Below are positions 1-50,370 of a stretch of DNA of 64,000 bases, in pieces; position 1 is the first letter of the stretch; every line of letters begins with the position of its first letter. Location of the stretch: the NCBI RefSeq assembly GCF_901709675.1, contig NC_051088.1, forward strand, positions 7,408,693-7,472,692. Reading direction: 5' to 3'. The position numbers were made by a program, and so were the translations under genes. Under the pieces are notes generated by a model. The model was given only the letters and a program-made list of their open reading frames with translations. It searched no databases and was not told where the DNA came from. Origin of the DNA: Syngnathus acus (lineage: Eukaryota; Chordata; Actinopteri; Syngnathiformes; Syngnathidae).

Positions 1-648
1 ATGTGATTAGGCGATGGATTACTGTATCTGTGCAACTCTATCTGATACAAGTACGCTGAGGGGTAAACAATGCATTGGCACAAACAAAGTTTGTAGATAA
101 GCAGAGCATGCTGTCCAACAGGTCTGCTATCAGAAAAAGGAAGCTTGTTTGTCCATTTGGCAGGAAATGAGAAAAATAACGGAGCACGCTTTTCACCTGC
201 CACTGTATTATTGTATCTCTGGAGTGTCACAGACAAGAACACAAAGTATGAACCTACAAGCATCTCCATGCGTCCACCTATATGCTGTATCACCAAGCCT
301 GTTCATGGTCATGCCTGGGGTTGGTTTGGTTAAGGCGCAACAAAACTAGCTGATAGTAGGCATAGGCAGACATCCTAGACTGGAGAGCAAGTCAAGTACG
401 AGTACAAAACTACCAATGGCTGCCCACAAGAACCTCAGAAGCGTTAATATCCAATCAAAGTGAATGAACAACCACTTTCTCAATGATGTTCTTACCTTGA
501 GGTCATAATTTTTGACAATTTCTAACCATGCCCCATCCCTATGCCCATGACAGTAAAACCCGTGTCAGACTGAGTGGTTTCTGGTGGAGTTCACTCGGCT
601 ACAAATACACAAGCGTGCCTGAAAGGTGTTGCTGGAATGCAGCAGTAC
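1..648. other. osbpl2 intron, left edge of window
   Basis: By position this is the intron after osbpl2 coding exon 2 (minus strand). I could not find the next expected exon of the family (the one beginning with a TSLPAP-like motif), so it should lie left of the window. A short in-frame candidate exon at 496-538 is discussed under findings. Nothing else is recognisable. Confidence 0.5.
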
Positions 649-769
649 CTGTGTTTCTTGACACCGTTCTCTTGTGGCTTTGATCCATTGTTCTTGCTGC
701 TATCAAACACCAGTGCATCTTTGTAACTGGACTCTGACACCCCTTCATATGACTCGTCCGAATCCAGGC
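649..769 (-). CDS. osbpl2: osbpl2 coding exon 2
   Basis: The acceptor cttcacag ends at 770 and the donor AG|gtactg is at 648-647. The exon encodes an acidic/Ser-rich segment (GLDSDESYEGVSESS...) and then SSKNNGSKPQENGVKKHR. The SKNN and QENG..KHR blocks align with human OSBPL2. It ends in phase 2. Confidence 0.87.
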
Positions 770-879
770 CTGTGAAGCATAATAATCATAACTATGTAAA
801 TATGGTAACATGACAGCAACGAAACAGACACTAGGCACTAACCTGTAACGGCGTCGAAGAACTCCTCCTCATTGCTCAT
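649..879 (-). CDS. osbpl2: Oxysterol-binding protein-like 2 (ORP2), N-terminal part, partial gene
   Basis: ORP2 is a short oxysterol-binding-protein-related protein that moves sterols and phosphoinositides between membranes and binds ER VAP proteins. Two coding exons are visible on the minus strand, 879-843 and 769-649, giving 52 residues plus two bases of a split codon. The protein starts MSNEEEFFDAVTG. Residues 6-12 (EFFDAVT) match the FFAT VAP-binding motif, apart from Thr in place of the final acidic residue. The second exon ends with QENGVKKHR, which corresponds to human OSBPL2 QENGIQKHR as I remember it. The lipid-binding domain is encoded left of the window. Both visible introns use gt..ag ends and the phases fit. 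This could be either teleost osbpl2 co-orthologue (a or b). Confidence is high for the family and good for the subtype. Confidence 0.87.
843..879 (-). CDS. osbpl2: osbpl2 coding exon 1 (start codon, FFAT motif)
   Basis: Encodes residues 1-12 and the first base of codon 13. The ATG is at 879-877 on the minus strand, preceded by acagaag, a good initiation context. The donor follows as G|gttagt at 842-841. The EFFDAVT motif sits entirely in this exon. Confidence 0.87.
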
Positions 880-1380
880 CTTCTGTCGTCAACGCTGACA
901 AATCTGACTGTTGACTGGTCAACCTCTAACACATGGTCCCTCTGATGACAACCTCGGAGAGTTCTTCTGGATAGAAAATGGTCGGCCAAGGTGCCCACTG
1001 GATCGTCACTACAGCAACAGCACAGTATTTGTGCTTGGTTTCCACAAAATGCTTAGGATGGATGCTTATGGAGGAAGAAGAAGCACACCAGCTAATGTCT
1101 GCTGTTTGAAAAATAGATAAAGGTGAATGTTAGCTAAGATGGTGTTATTGAACATATTGTTTTGCTTTTTGATGATGCAAGGTAGAAATAGAAATATGTG
1201 GAGACAAAAGTAGTTGTTGAAAAGCAACATGAGAAAAAAACTCTGACCTGACTAAGTTACAGGGAAAAAAAACGAATGAATATTTCACACAAGGTTTTTG
1301 TAGGTGTCTGTGTATTAATTGATTAATATAATTATTAATGATTTGATTTGGATTAAAAATCTGACATGATGCATTAATAG

Positions 1381-1487
1381 TGCGCCTTATAGTCCGGTGC
1401 ACCTTATATAAGGACGTTTTAAAATGGGCCATTCATTGAAGGTGCGCCTGATAGTCCGGTACGCCTTATAGTCTGGAAAATACGGTA
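1381..1487. repeat. Teleost interspersed repeat with duplicated GCGCC-TTATAGTCCGG units
   Basis: The segment carries TGCGCCTTATAGTCCGG, then CACCTTATATAAGGACG, then AAAATGGGCCATTCATTGAAGG, followed by two more diverged GCGCC..AGTCCGG/GTCTGG units and a terminal GGAAAATACGGTA. I recognise this layout as a very common dispersed non-coding repeat of teleost genomes, probably a non-autonomous DNA transposon; the class is not certain. Confidence 0.7.
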
Positions 1488-2892
1488 CTACTAAAAACAC
1501 CTTATTTTCTTGGACTTTTGCGTTCATTAAAATTAATTCTAGTTGTTGTTGGTTATATTTTCAAAATGTGCACACAATGCATACAGTTGCTGAGGCTTCA
1601 TTATTTTTTAACTCAAAACTTACTACAATGGTTTAGGTACACCACATTTTTGGTGCACATTTATTCCCGCAATTAGCATAATTTCAACAATTGTATACTA
1701 AGGATATATTTATCATCTCTTTGCATCTCTAACTGCAACTATGGCTAAACTTTAATCACACAATGCAATCACATGATTTTGCTCCCTCCCTAATCTAAGC
1801 AGCATACTTTAGGTGTATAATGCTAAAAGGACCAAAAAAAAAAGAAAGTGGCATGGCATTTTTATTGTGACACAACTCACATGGTAAATAAATACAAGGA
1901 ATGTTGACTGATACTCTGACTCATTCATCACAAAGATCAGAAAAATGTTAAATGACTGGATGACTTGTCGCTCAAAAATCTGATACATTTTTAACAATAT
2001 GATGCTTTCATTTTTGATTTTGAAAATGTACTGTATGTCTAATGAAAATTTCGCCCAACAACATCTTAGGCAACACGATGACCAGACACTATGATTTTAT
2101 AATGAAGTCACTACTGTTGTTATGAACAAAAGGTGGTGACAAAAAGTTCTCATTAGGACAAAAAGAAAGTCATCAGCGGTCGATCTCTAACCAAGATTAC
2201 CATGTCCAAGCAGAAAAAGATAGGGCAGGATGTTCCCTCCTTCATGGAATCGATAAACAGTGTGAATGATTGTCTTGTAATCCACTTCCGGAGTGGAATA
2301 TTATATATTGTTTGACCTAAAATAGAAGCCTTGAGAAACACACTGGAAATGGAAATGCAATGGAAAGCGATTAGCACTAGGGCTTCCAAGGTTCGTCAAC
2401 AAGTCATGACTGTCGACGTCCCAATCCACTAACGGCTAATTTAAAAGCCAATGTCAACATTATTTTTTTTTTAAGTTTTGTTTTCCCTCTAGAAACAAAT
2501 CCTGTTAAATCCAGTAAAGACCAAACTAGACTTCTCAATGTGGTGTTAAAAAATAAAATAAGGTGGTAAAAAGAAAACAGAGTCAAGATACTTAGCACTA
2601 AACGACCAGTTAATACTGAACAGAGACAGAACATAAACACATCTTTCTTCCCCTCACATGCACGTATGCGCACGCACTTACCGAGAAACGTACCACAAGT
2701 CCATTTCACGTGAGCAACAAAATCACAAGATTTGTAAAGAGAGAATTAATGTCAGTCGCCCGCAAATTAAGTGTGACCTCACATCTTTAACCTACAATCA
2801 AAAGAACAAGCTTGTGATTTAGGAAGAGCTATTCTGTAATCCTTTCTATAACTTGCTATATAAGTTTTGTCATACCACAATACTTTATAGCT

Positions 2893-2982
2893 GGTATCGT
2901 CACTACGACTTGACCCAATATCTTAAAAATAAAGCAAGTATCGGCCCAATACCTGATATCGGTACTGTCCCATCCCTAACTG
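2893..2982. repeat. Degraded DNA-transposon-like repeat (TATCGGCCCAATACC type)
   Basis: The text TATCGGCCCAATACCTGATATCGGTACTGTCCCATCCCTAA resembles the frequent fish element reading 'ggtatcgg..cgataccgatatcggtatcggtgcatccctaa'. Only one diverged end is visible, so boundaries are approximate. No coding capacity is seen. Confidence 0.5.
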
Positions 2983-5900
2983 CAATCCAATGTCGGAAAA
3001 AACAAATGTGCAATGTAAGTGATTGTTAACAAGTTACTCCAGGCACATCCTGTAATTTCGGAAGTAAACCTGACTGCCAACCTTTATTGAAAAACAAACT
3101 TAACTTGCTCAGGATCAAATAAGGCGGGGGGGAAAAAATAAACAATAAAATCAGGTTTTGAAGTCACCTTTGAAACACTGTTCCAGGAAACTGAATTGCC
3201 CTGCTAGTTCATTGATGACTATCTATAATAACTATGATAAATTACTTCTAAACTGGCTTTTCACAGTGTGGCAAAATGCCTCAAAGTGTTCCTGAAGTCA
3301 TGTGTCTTATGCAGAAGGATATCCATTCATTTAGAAAAGGATGCTTGATTACTCATACGCGCACAGACCCACGAACATAATTAATACAATGCTCTATGCG
3401 AATTGGCACATTTCATTTTTATAAAACAATTTTGTTTAGCAAATATCAGCTTTCTTGTTTTTTCTACTCGTTATGACCATCCCTAATTACTAATACATTA
3501 CATTTCCACAATTTGGACCATTCGCCTTGAGATAGACTCTGCTTGGGGCAAACACTGTGTTAAAAAAAAAAAAAAAAAAAAATGCATTTAGATAGCATGG
3601 GGGAATGAGTTTTGGATAACTTGTGAGCAATACTGATAAGGTATAGAATCCCTTTCCAGTTTACAAAGGTTAAGGTTAAACCACGCAACAACTCACAAAG
3701 AAGTTGATAGAGGCATCCATGACTGATAATAGATTTTATAACGCAGCTCCATAGCAATTTATATCTGTAGTTTCTCTGCTGGTCAGTGCTTTATCTTAAA
3801 CCAGGGTGGTTACACAGTGGGACACTGATTGTGTGCACTAAACTGCCTGTTATTTCGTACCCAAAAACAGATTAAAGAGGATGTAACAAAACTATTGAAA
3901 CGGAACATCAGTTTTGATTTAAAAGACGTGAGTGCATCAAATCAAGCCGAATCCAATTATGTCACTTTAAAATATATTGAATCGTATTTGATTGGAATTA
4001 TATATTTATGAAGGAAATGCCAGACTGTACTTTATTCATATGTAAAATGACAACTACACCTAATCAATCAGCAACTAAGAAAATATTTATGTAGTAATAT
4101 TAATAGTATAAAAAATTCCTATGGTATTTATGGGAACACATGGTAGCCAGACAGCCTTCAATCACAGACCCCACTTACAACAAGTTAACATTTGAAGAAT
4201 ATTTGACATTGACTTCTGTCACACACATGCCCATTAGTTTGACTACCGCTGCAAGATTCAACTCAAATCTGTTGAAATGTGGCCTTGAGAACATGCGTTT
4301 GCAAAATGTCTTTCCTGTCGCAAAATGTTAACCACACGTCAACAATAATTAGAGAACAAATGCTGCCACTCAAGTAGTAGTAACCATTGATCCAAGAACA
4401 AAGATACAGTATAACTCCCTTCCACAAAGCGTTCCTATTGTGGCCTAATTGGACATTTGACATTGATTCATTATGGAGAGCTAGTTCAAGAGGTCTTCTA
4501 GTCTTCACTACCATGCGCAAAAGATTATATTTTAACATCTTGTCCCAGTGTGACAATATCTTGCATTATTGCTGCTGGGCCACAGCCTGATTGTATGAGG
4601 CTACTCAAAGTTCATTGACACTGGGCCAGTACAAATTTCATAAATAAGAACAATTCAAAGCATTCTTTTATGTTTCGGAACTTAATGCTTATGAGTTTTC
4701 TCTACTTAAATCACAGTCTGATGACCAAGCCTCGAAATAGGCAGAATCAAATTGCAATTTGCGAGTGAAAAATGCACATTTTATACATAATCCAAACACA
4801 TTAAAAAGCAAAACTGCAATCAGGCATTTATGTGGCACAATGAAAAGCTTACCACACACCCTATGAGCTATACTATTACCAGGGAGAGAATCAATTTCTA
4901 CTATCGTATTAATATTTAGGTCGTATAGCCCAGCCCCAACAGATTCATCTCATTCCTTTGAATGTTATATAAATGATATAAAATCACAGAAATATTTGGA
5001 AAAATGCATTTGCACAAATAAATGACTTTCCTAGACATCGCAGCCGCTGCAGTCAGTTAAGACTACATAAAAAAAATATGCCCTTGATAATAGAATACAA
5101 AGGAATTAGCTTTGTTTCTTTGTTGTTGATAGAAGACAATTTTCACTGCAATCATTTTGCCAGTGTAAAATAGCAAGGAGTAGGTCATAATACATTCCCC
5201 TCAAACTTTGTAGAGTGTGGTGCCAAAGCCGAGGAAGAACCCACAGCATGTTAAAGAGTATATAAAAGAATGTATTTTAACCCATTGCTTCACTGTGGTA
5301 TTATTGGAGCCGTCTGTTCGCCATTCTCCATGAACTAGGAAGTAGTCAGCTAAAAACTAACAAATTGGGATGTTTCATTTGATAAACTGTTACAAAGTAA
5401 ACAAGTAGTTAAAACATACAGGCCTTACTTAGTACTGTCCACACATAATGGTTGCAACAGTGTGAACGAGTTTCTCGGTACAGTAAAATAATTTCCCAAC
5501 TTGCCGCAATGGACTTCAGTGTCAATGACCCAGAATAAACCTCCTACGAAACGAAAACAATGGGTTTCCTGAGTGTTAGATGTAGATTTTGATGGAGGAG
5601 GTCACAAGTTGAACAGGCATTGCTGAGACAGTAAAATTCCATGGGAGGAAACTTTAACCAACACGGCGCTTGAGATAATAACGCAGATGTTCCCACGCAG
5701 ATCAGTGCGATTCGCGCAAATCTGCAGAAATCAATAGCACATTCTGTCCCATTTCCAACTTGGGGCTTATCTCACACTTGACGCTGAACGGATCTAAAGT
5801 GAAACTTATAGACAGAAGTCAATCAGTGTGTGCCATTATTGGATTTATCAACAGCAGCCAACAACCCCTATTCAGTGTTGCCTAAAGACAAAAAAAAAAA

Positions 5901-6267
5901 AAAAAAAACAGACTGTCCCAAATGCTGAGTTGGCTGCTATCATTAGCAAGTACTGTACAACAATTCATCTAGCTAACACATCATCATCGCGATCAAACTT
6001 CAGTTGTCTACGTGGTATGACATCCCGACGAACAACTTAAAGCGTTATTGTTTATCATAACGATATTGGCCAGCCAAATGTCTGATCCAACACTGACAGG
6101 ACATCATAGTGACAGCTAGCATTCATGTTAGCGTTGCGGCTAAAAGTGAGGAAAGCTACCTAGTACAGAAGCGTCCATATCTGACATAACAGACCTTAAA
6201 ATGCTCAGCCATGACACCTAAAAATATATAAAGACGGAAAAGAGACGCCATGAAAACACGTCTTACC

Positions 6268-6345
6268 AGGATCGCGTAGACAGTGTAAACGCTTTGACAA
6301 GTCCCGAGAAAGAACTTGCAGTCTAGCTTTGGGTCTGACACAGAA
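6268..6345 (-). other. osbpl2: Candidate untranslated first exon of osbpl2
   Basis: On the minus strand a strong donor, CTG|gtaaga at 6266-6265, ends a GC-richer stretch lying just downstream of two CCAAT boxes. No AUG-initiated frame of interest precedes the donor, so it reads as a leader exon spliced to the ATG exon at 879. The 5' end is a guess. A separate unrecognised gene starting here is an alternative. Confidence 0.35.
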
Positions 6346-6379
6346 GCGGAAGTGGCTAGCCGCGGGGAAGGGAATGGAA

Positions 6380-6440
6380 GAATGACTGACGTAATAGACA
6401 GCCAATCAAGCCCGTGGGTGGGAGCACGCTGTCCAATGAC
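6380..6440 (-). promoter_or_regulatory. Putative osbpl2 promoter elements (two CCAAT boxes, CRE-like site)
   Basis: CCAAT occurs at 6402-6406 and 6433-6437, and a CRE-like TGACGTAA at 6387-6394, within a locally GC-rich, CpG-containing patch in AT-rich surroundings. They sit 60-100 bp upstream of the candidate leader-exon sequence on the minus strand, a typical NF-Y spacing. The assignment to osbpl2 is inferred from orientation. Confidence 0.4.
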
Positions 6441-8064
6441 AAGACATGTCGGTAGCAAGAACGTAACGAAGGGGGTGGGAGCAGCATCATAATATGCAGG
6501 CAGGTCACAATCACAATGTGGATCGAACACGTCCTGAAAGAAATATTAAAAAAAAAAAAAAAAAAATACTGGGGAAAATGTGTTCCATCCTTTCTGGTTG
6601 ATATGACTGATACGCGCATCTAAACAATCTTGTAGAGAGTACAAATACTTTGTAACTGTACCTAAGCTAAATATTCTGTACTTTATATTTATGTCAACTT
6701 TTGTTTCACTTTAAAAATAGGGGGGGGAATCAATTAGTCAAGTTTATTTATATTATTTATATATAGACCCAGGCATGGGGCTCAGCTCCTTGGTGTGGGG
6801 CCACTCCCTTATTGCTATAAACAACTCTCAACTTTTCCCTCACTTGCACTCCTCTGCTACAGGTGTTTAGAATTCACATATGTAGCCATTCCAGCTGCAC
6901 CCCAGTTGCAGAAAGGTCCACCACTCTTGTCCTGCGTCTTCCTCTGCTGTCCCCTATCCCACATTGTTCTGTCCTTCCCTGACAGGGGTTAGAAACTAAT
7001 GCATTCCTTCTATGTATTGAATGTGACATTGTAGTACACCTTTTTACGTAAATGCTGTGTTGAAAATTGGGCCGACCCAGAAGTTTTTTTTTTTTTTTGG
7101 TAAATTGACCCAAACCAACAAACCCAAACCTCAATCCACTAAAACCTTAACCCTATAATCCAGGGATGGGCAACTGGTAGCGCATGTGCAATTTTGCAAT
7201 TGTGTTTTAACACAGTATATAGGCCATCTTCTATATCACCAAGGGATGGAGCACGACTTGTTTTTCCAGATAAAGTAGGCCACGTGAGACACATTATCTA
7301 TGAGTCACATAGACAGCTTCAGAACCCCTCGGGTCTGTCTCGGAGGGAAAATGTGCAGATGTTCAATCTGCTTCTACAACACTACAATTAGGGGGATTAA
7401 TTATTATATTATTTTAGCATGCAACAATAATTGATACATGAGAGTTGTTGTAAATTGCCTCGAGGCATTGCAAAACTGAGGGACATTTTTGAGTGTGTAT
7501 GTAGAAAGTAAAAAGAAAATATTTATACGTTTTATTGTGAAATGTCACTTTGTTGAAATGTTCATATGGAGGCTTTTTGTTTTCAGAGGGATGTGGCTGA
7601 AAGCAGACAGTAAATATATTTTTAAAAACAAGACAAACAATTAACAACAGATTAACAACTCAGATGTTATAAACAAAGGTTATAGAAAATGCATTCAGAG
7701 AAAAACAAAAAATGGAAATGAGGGAAGGAAAGTGTATTTTGTTGTTGTTGCATATATTGTGGCAGCAGCAACATTGCTGATGCAGCTCATTATCGCCAAC
7801 ACAACACAATTGAAAGCTTGACAGTTCCTTAGGCTCTAACATGCAAGGGCAGCATCTTTATAATGTGTCCCTTTTACCCTCAACAAAACAATGAAAAATC
7901 AAGTGGTCTTGTTATTTAGTAATGTTGACATCCATTTGTCACCATTACCGAATTGTAACAAAGTATTTCTGAAACCAATGTACACCATCAAAAAATATAA
8001 TGACATAAAATAAGGCAACACAATGAGGACCAACTCTTAATATGACAGAAACATTCATACCTGT

Positions 8065-8358
8065 ATGATGAGGTCATGGACAGATGAGTTAAATGAACTG
8101 CATGATTATTCATGCCTTTGCGCAGCCGTTAGGCTTTTGTCTCGGTTCAGACACATAGCTTTCGTTTTGATGCCTTTGCACTGGCTTAGTTCCAGTAAAA
8201 TGTCGAATTACAGGGCCCTCAATGGTCAGGCTCCTCCACACTTAAGTCATCGTGTGTCTTTTCATTCTCCTGTGTGGCCACTGTGGTCTGCTGACCAATT
8301 AGTCCCGCATCAAAGATTAAAAATCAAAAATCAAAAACCAAGACCAAATACAGTTTGA
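8065..8358 (+). mobile_element. Decayed non-LTR retrotransposon, reverse-transcriptase C-terminal remnant
   Basis: The conceptual translation contains AVRLLSRFRHI, then LHWLSSS, then YRALNGQAPPHLS, then SADQLVPHQRLK. This order matches the conserved tail of fish LINE ORF2 proteins (AARLLTRT.., LHWLPV.., KALNGLAPPYLS.., RSADQ..VPRSRLKT). The usual residues between LHWLPV and the YKALNG block are missing or reduced, and no upstream polymerase domain is present. It is a short dead fragment; the family (Rex1/L2-like) cannot be fixed. Confidence 0.72.
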
Positions 8359-8514
8359 CCATAGAATGGTGCAGCACAATACTTTTGTTCTCATTGGTGT
8401 ATCATGATGTTGTGGAGATGCAGAACATAACAATATGAGAAGACGAAGGCAAGTCATCTTCTTTTATTCTCTACACAAAAAAATATTTTGGACTGCAGAC
8501 ATACAGGATTTAGA

Positions 8515-8755
8515 GTTAGGGGTTACAGATTTGGGGTTAGGAATAGGGGATTAGGGTTTAGGTGTTAGGGTTATTTGTCATAGTAGGGTTTCAAACTAAA
8601 GTCATCATTTTGAACTAAGGTTATGCTTTCAAAGCAGAGTTTTAAACCAAGGTTCAGGTTTCATAGGAGGCTTTGAAACTATAGTTAAGGTTTCAAACTA
8701 GAGTTGAGGTTTCAAAGTAGGGTTTCAAGTTAAAGTTAGAATTTCAAACTAGTAA
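8515..8755. repeat. Degenerate tandem array: telomere-like TTAGGG run, then ~20-bp TTTCAAACTAA units
   Basis: From about 8515 to 8575 there are several variants of GGGGTTAGG/TTAGGG. From about 8585 to 8755 diverged units of AGGTTTCAAACTAGAGTTG recur roughly every 20 bp. It reads as a diverged minisatellite seeded next to or from a short interstitial telomere-like tract. Confidence 0.65.
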
Positions 8756-9290
8756 ACCCATGTGGGCTAACATAGTTGTGGCCCTGGCGGAACCCAGGAG
8801 CAAACCCAGATGGAACCATGCCTATAAGCCCATGTTAAAAAACCACATGGAGCCCAGTTTGCTGGGTCTGTCTATTTATATTTATACGTCTGTCTATCAA
8901 TCCATCTACCTATAGAAGGTCTGGCTGTAAGACCGCATAATGTTCTCCAGGTGGCGACAAAGTTGCAGAAATGTCACTGAGTCGACGCTGATTACAATTA
9001 TCCACATTATCCACATTATTTTTAAACTAAATCAACTTTTTTGCCCAAATAATACTTACAAATTCATGTACACTCACTATCTGTCATCCCTTGTAAATAT
9101 TTGCCAGCTGTTTCTATAACATTTATTACTTATATTGACATTTATCTGCATTTATTTATAAAAACTATAATAGAGGGTACAGATAAGTATTGGTTGGTTT
9201 CGAGTTGGATAGACAGGGTTTGCTATTTTACGGTTACATTTTCGTTATTGTTATTAGTTATGTTGATGTCTACGAGGGTAATACGTTTAA

Positions 9291-9368
9291 ATAACAACAA
9301 CAACGACAACAATAATAGTAGTAATAATAATAATAACAACAATAATAATAATAATAATAATAATAATG
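9291..9368. repeat. AAT/AAC trinucleotide microsatellite
   Basis: Interrupted (AAC)n-(AAT)n run of about 78 bp immediately upstream of the GC-rich mtcl2 promoter region. Confidence 0.95.
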
Positions 9369-9370
9369 TT

Positions 9371-9786
9371 TTGGTTGAATCTCGTCTTTCTCTCCTGTCG
9401 CACGTCCCGTTATGTGGGCGGAGAGAGAAAGCGACATCTCCGCCTCCGACTCTTCACGCATACTCGTCCTCGTCCTGGAGGGCAAACGCTGCGAACGACA
9501 ACCGTTGCGGCTTTGCTAGGAAATGCATATTTTTATACATAAAACCTTGAGATAATTTTAGGCATTACTAAACACAGTGAAGAGTGCACATCTATTAATG
9601 GGATCCTCTCGTATGTATTTTTCTGTATCGCTTCAGTGCGTGAGCTTTTCATTGTAGCCAGAGCGAGGATCTCGCTCCTTTTGTCTGTGCGCTGTTGTTT
9701 ATTCATTTCAGTAGAACGTCTGCCTCCCACTACCCTACAACAAGCGCTATCCTTTCTGTTTTTCGGGTTCGCTTCAAACGGAATGC
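9371..9786 (+). promoter_or_regulatory. mtcl2: Putative mtcl2 promoter and 5' leader
   Basis: Base composition changes sharply from the AAT microsatellite to a GC- and CpG-richer stretch with a GC box (GGGCGG at 9416-9421). There is no obvious TATA box. The open frame starts at 9787, so the transcription start should fall in this stretch unless a further upstream leader exon exists. Confidence 0.4.

Positions 9787-50370
<40,584 letters not shown>

Larger units (their letters stand above)
880..6267 (-). other. Probable first intron / 5' region of osbpl2
   Basis: About 5.4 kb lies between the first coding exon and a candidate untranslated exon at 6268. It is AT-rich, with no convincing exon on either strand. 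It holds a teleost interspersed repeat at 1381-1487, a degraded DNA-transposon-like segment near 2893-2982, and A-tracts at 3562-3582 and about 5890-5907. The short ORFs here lack family resemblance and look random. Confidence 0.45.
6441..9370. other. Intergenic space between osbpl2 and mtcl2 (divergent genes)
   Basis: No exon-like frame was found. The segment holds A/T tracts (about 6548-6566 and 7085-7098), a GGGT/ACCC-rich repeat fragment near 7065-7140, a LINE remnant at 8065-8358, a telomere-like and degenerate 20-bp tandem array at about 8515-8755, and an AAT/AAC microsatellite at 9291-9368. Both flanking genes are transcribed away from it. Confidence 0.6.

Noticed and set aside
9101-9550. 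149-codon frame with an Asn run
   Set aside because: The Asn run is the AAT/AAC microsatellite; the flanks look non-coding and the frame ends before the mtcl2 start.
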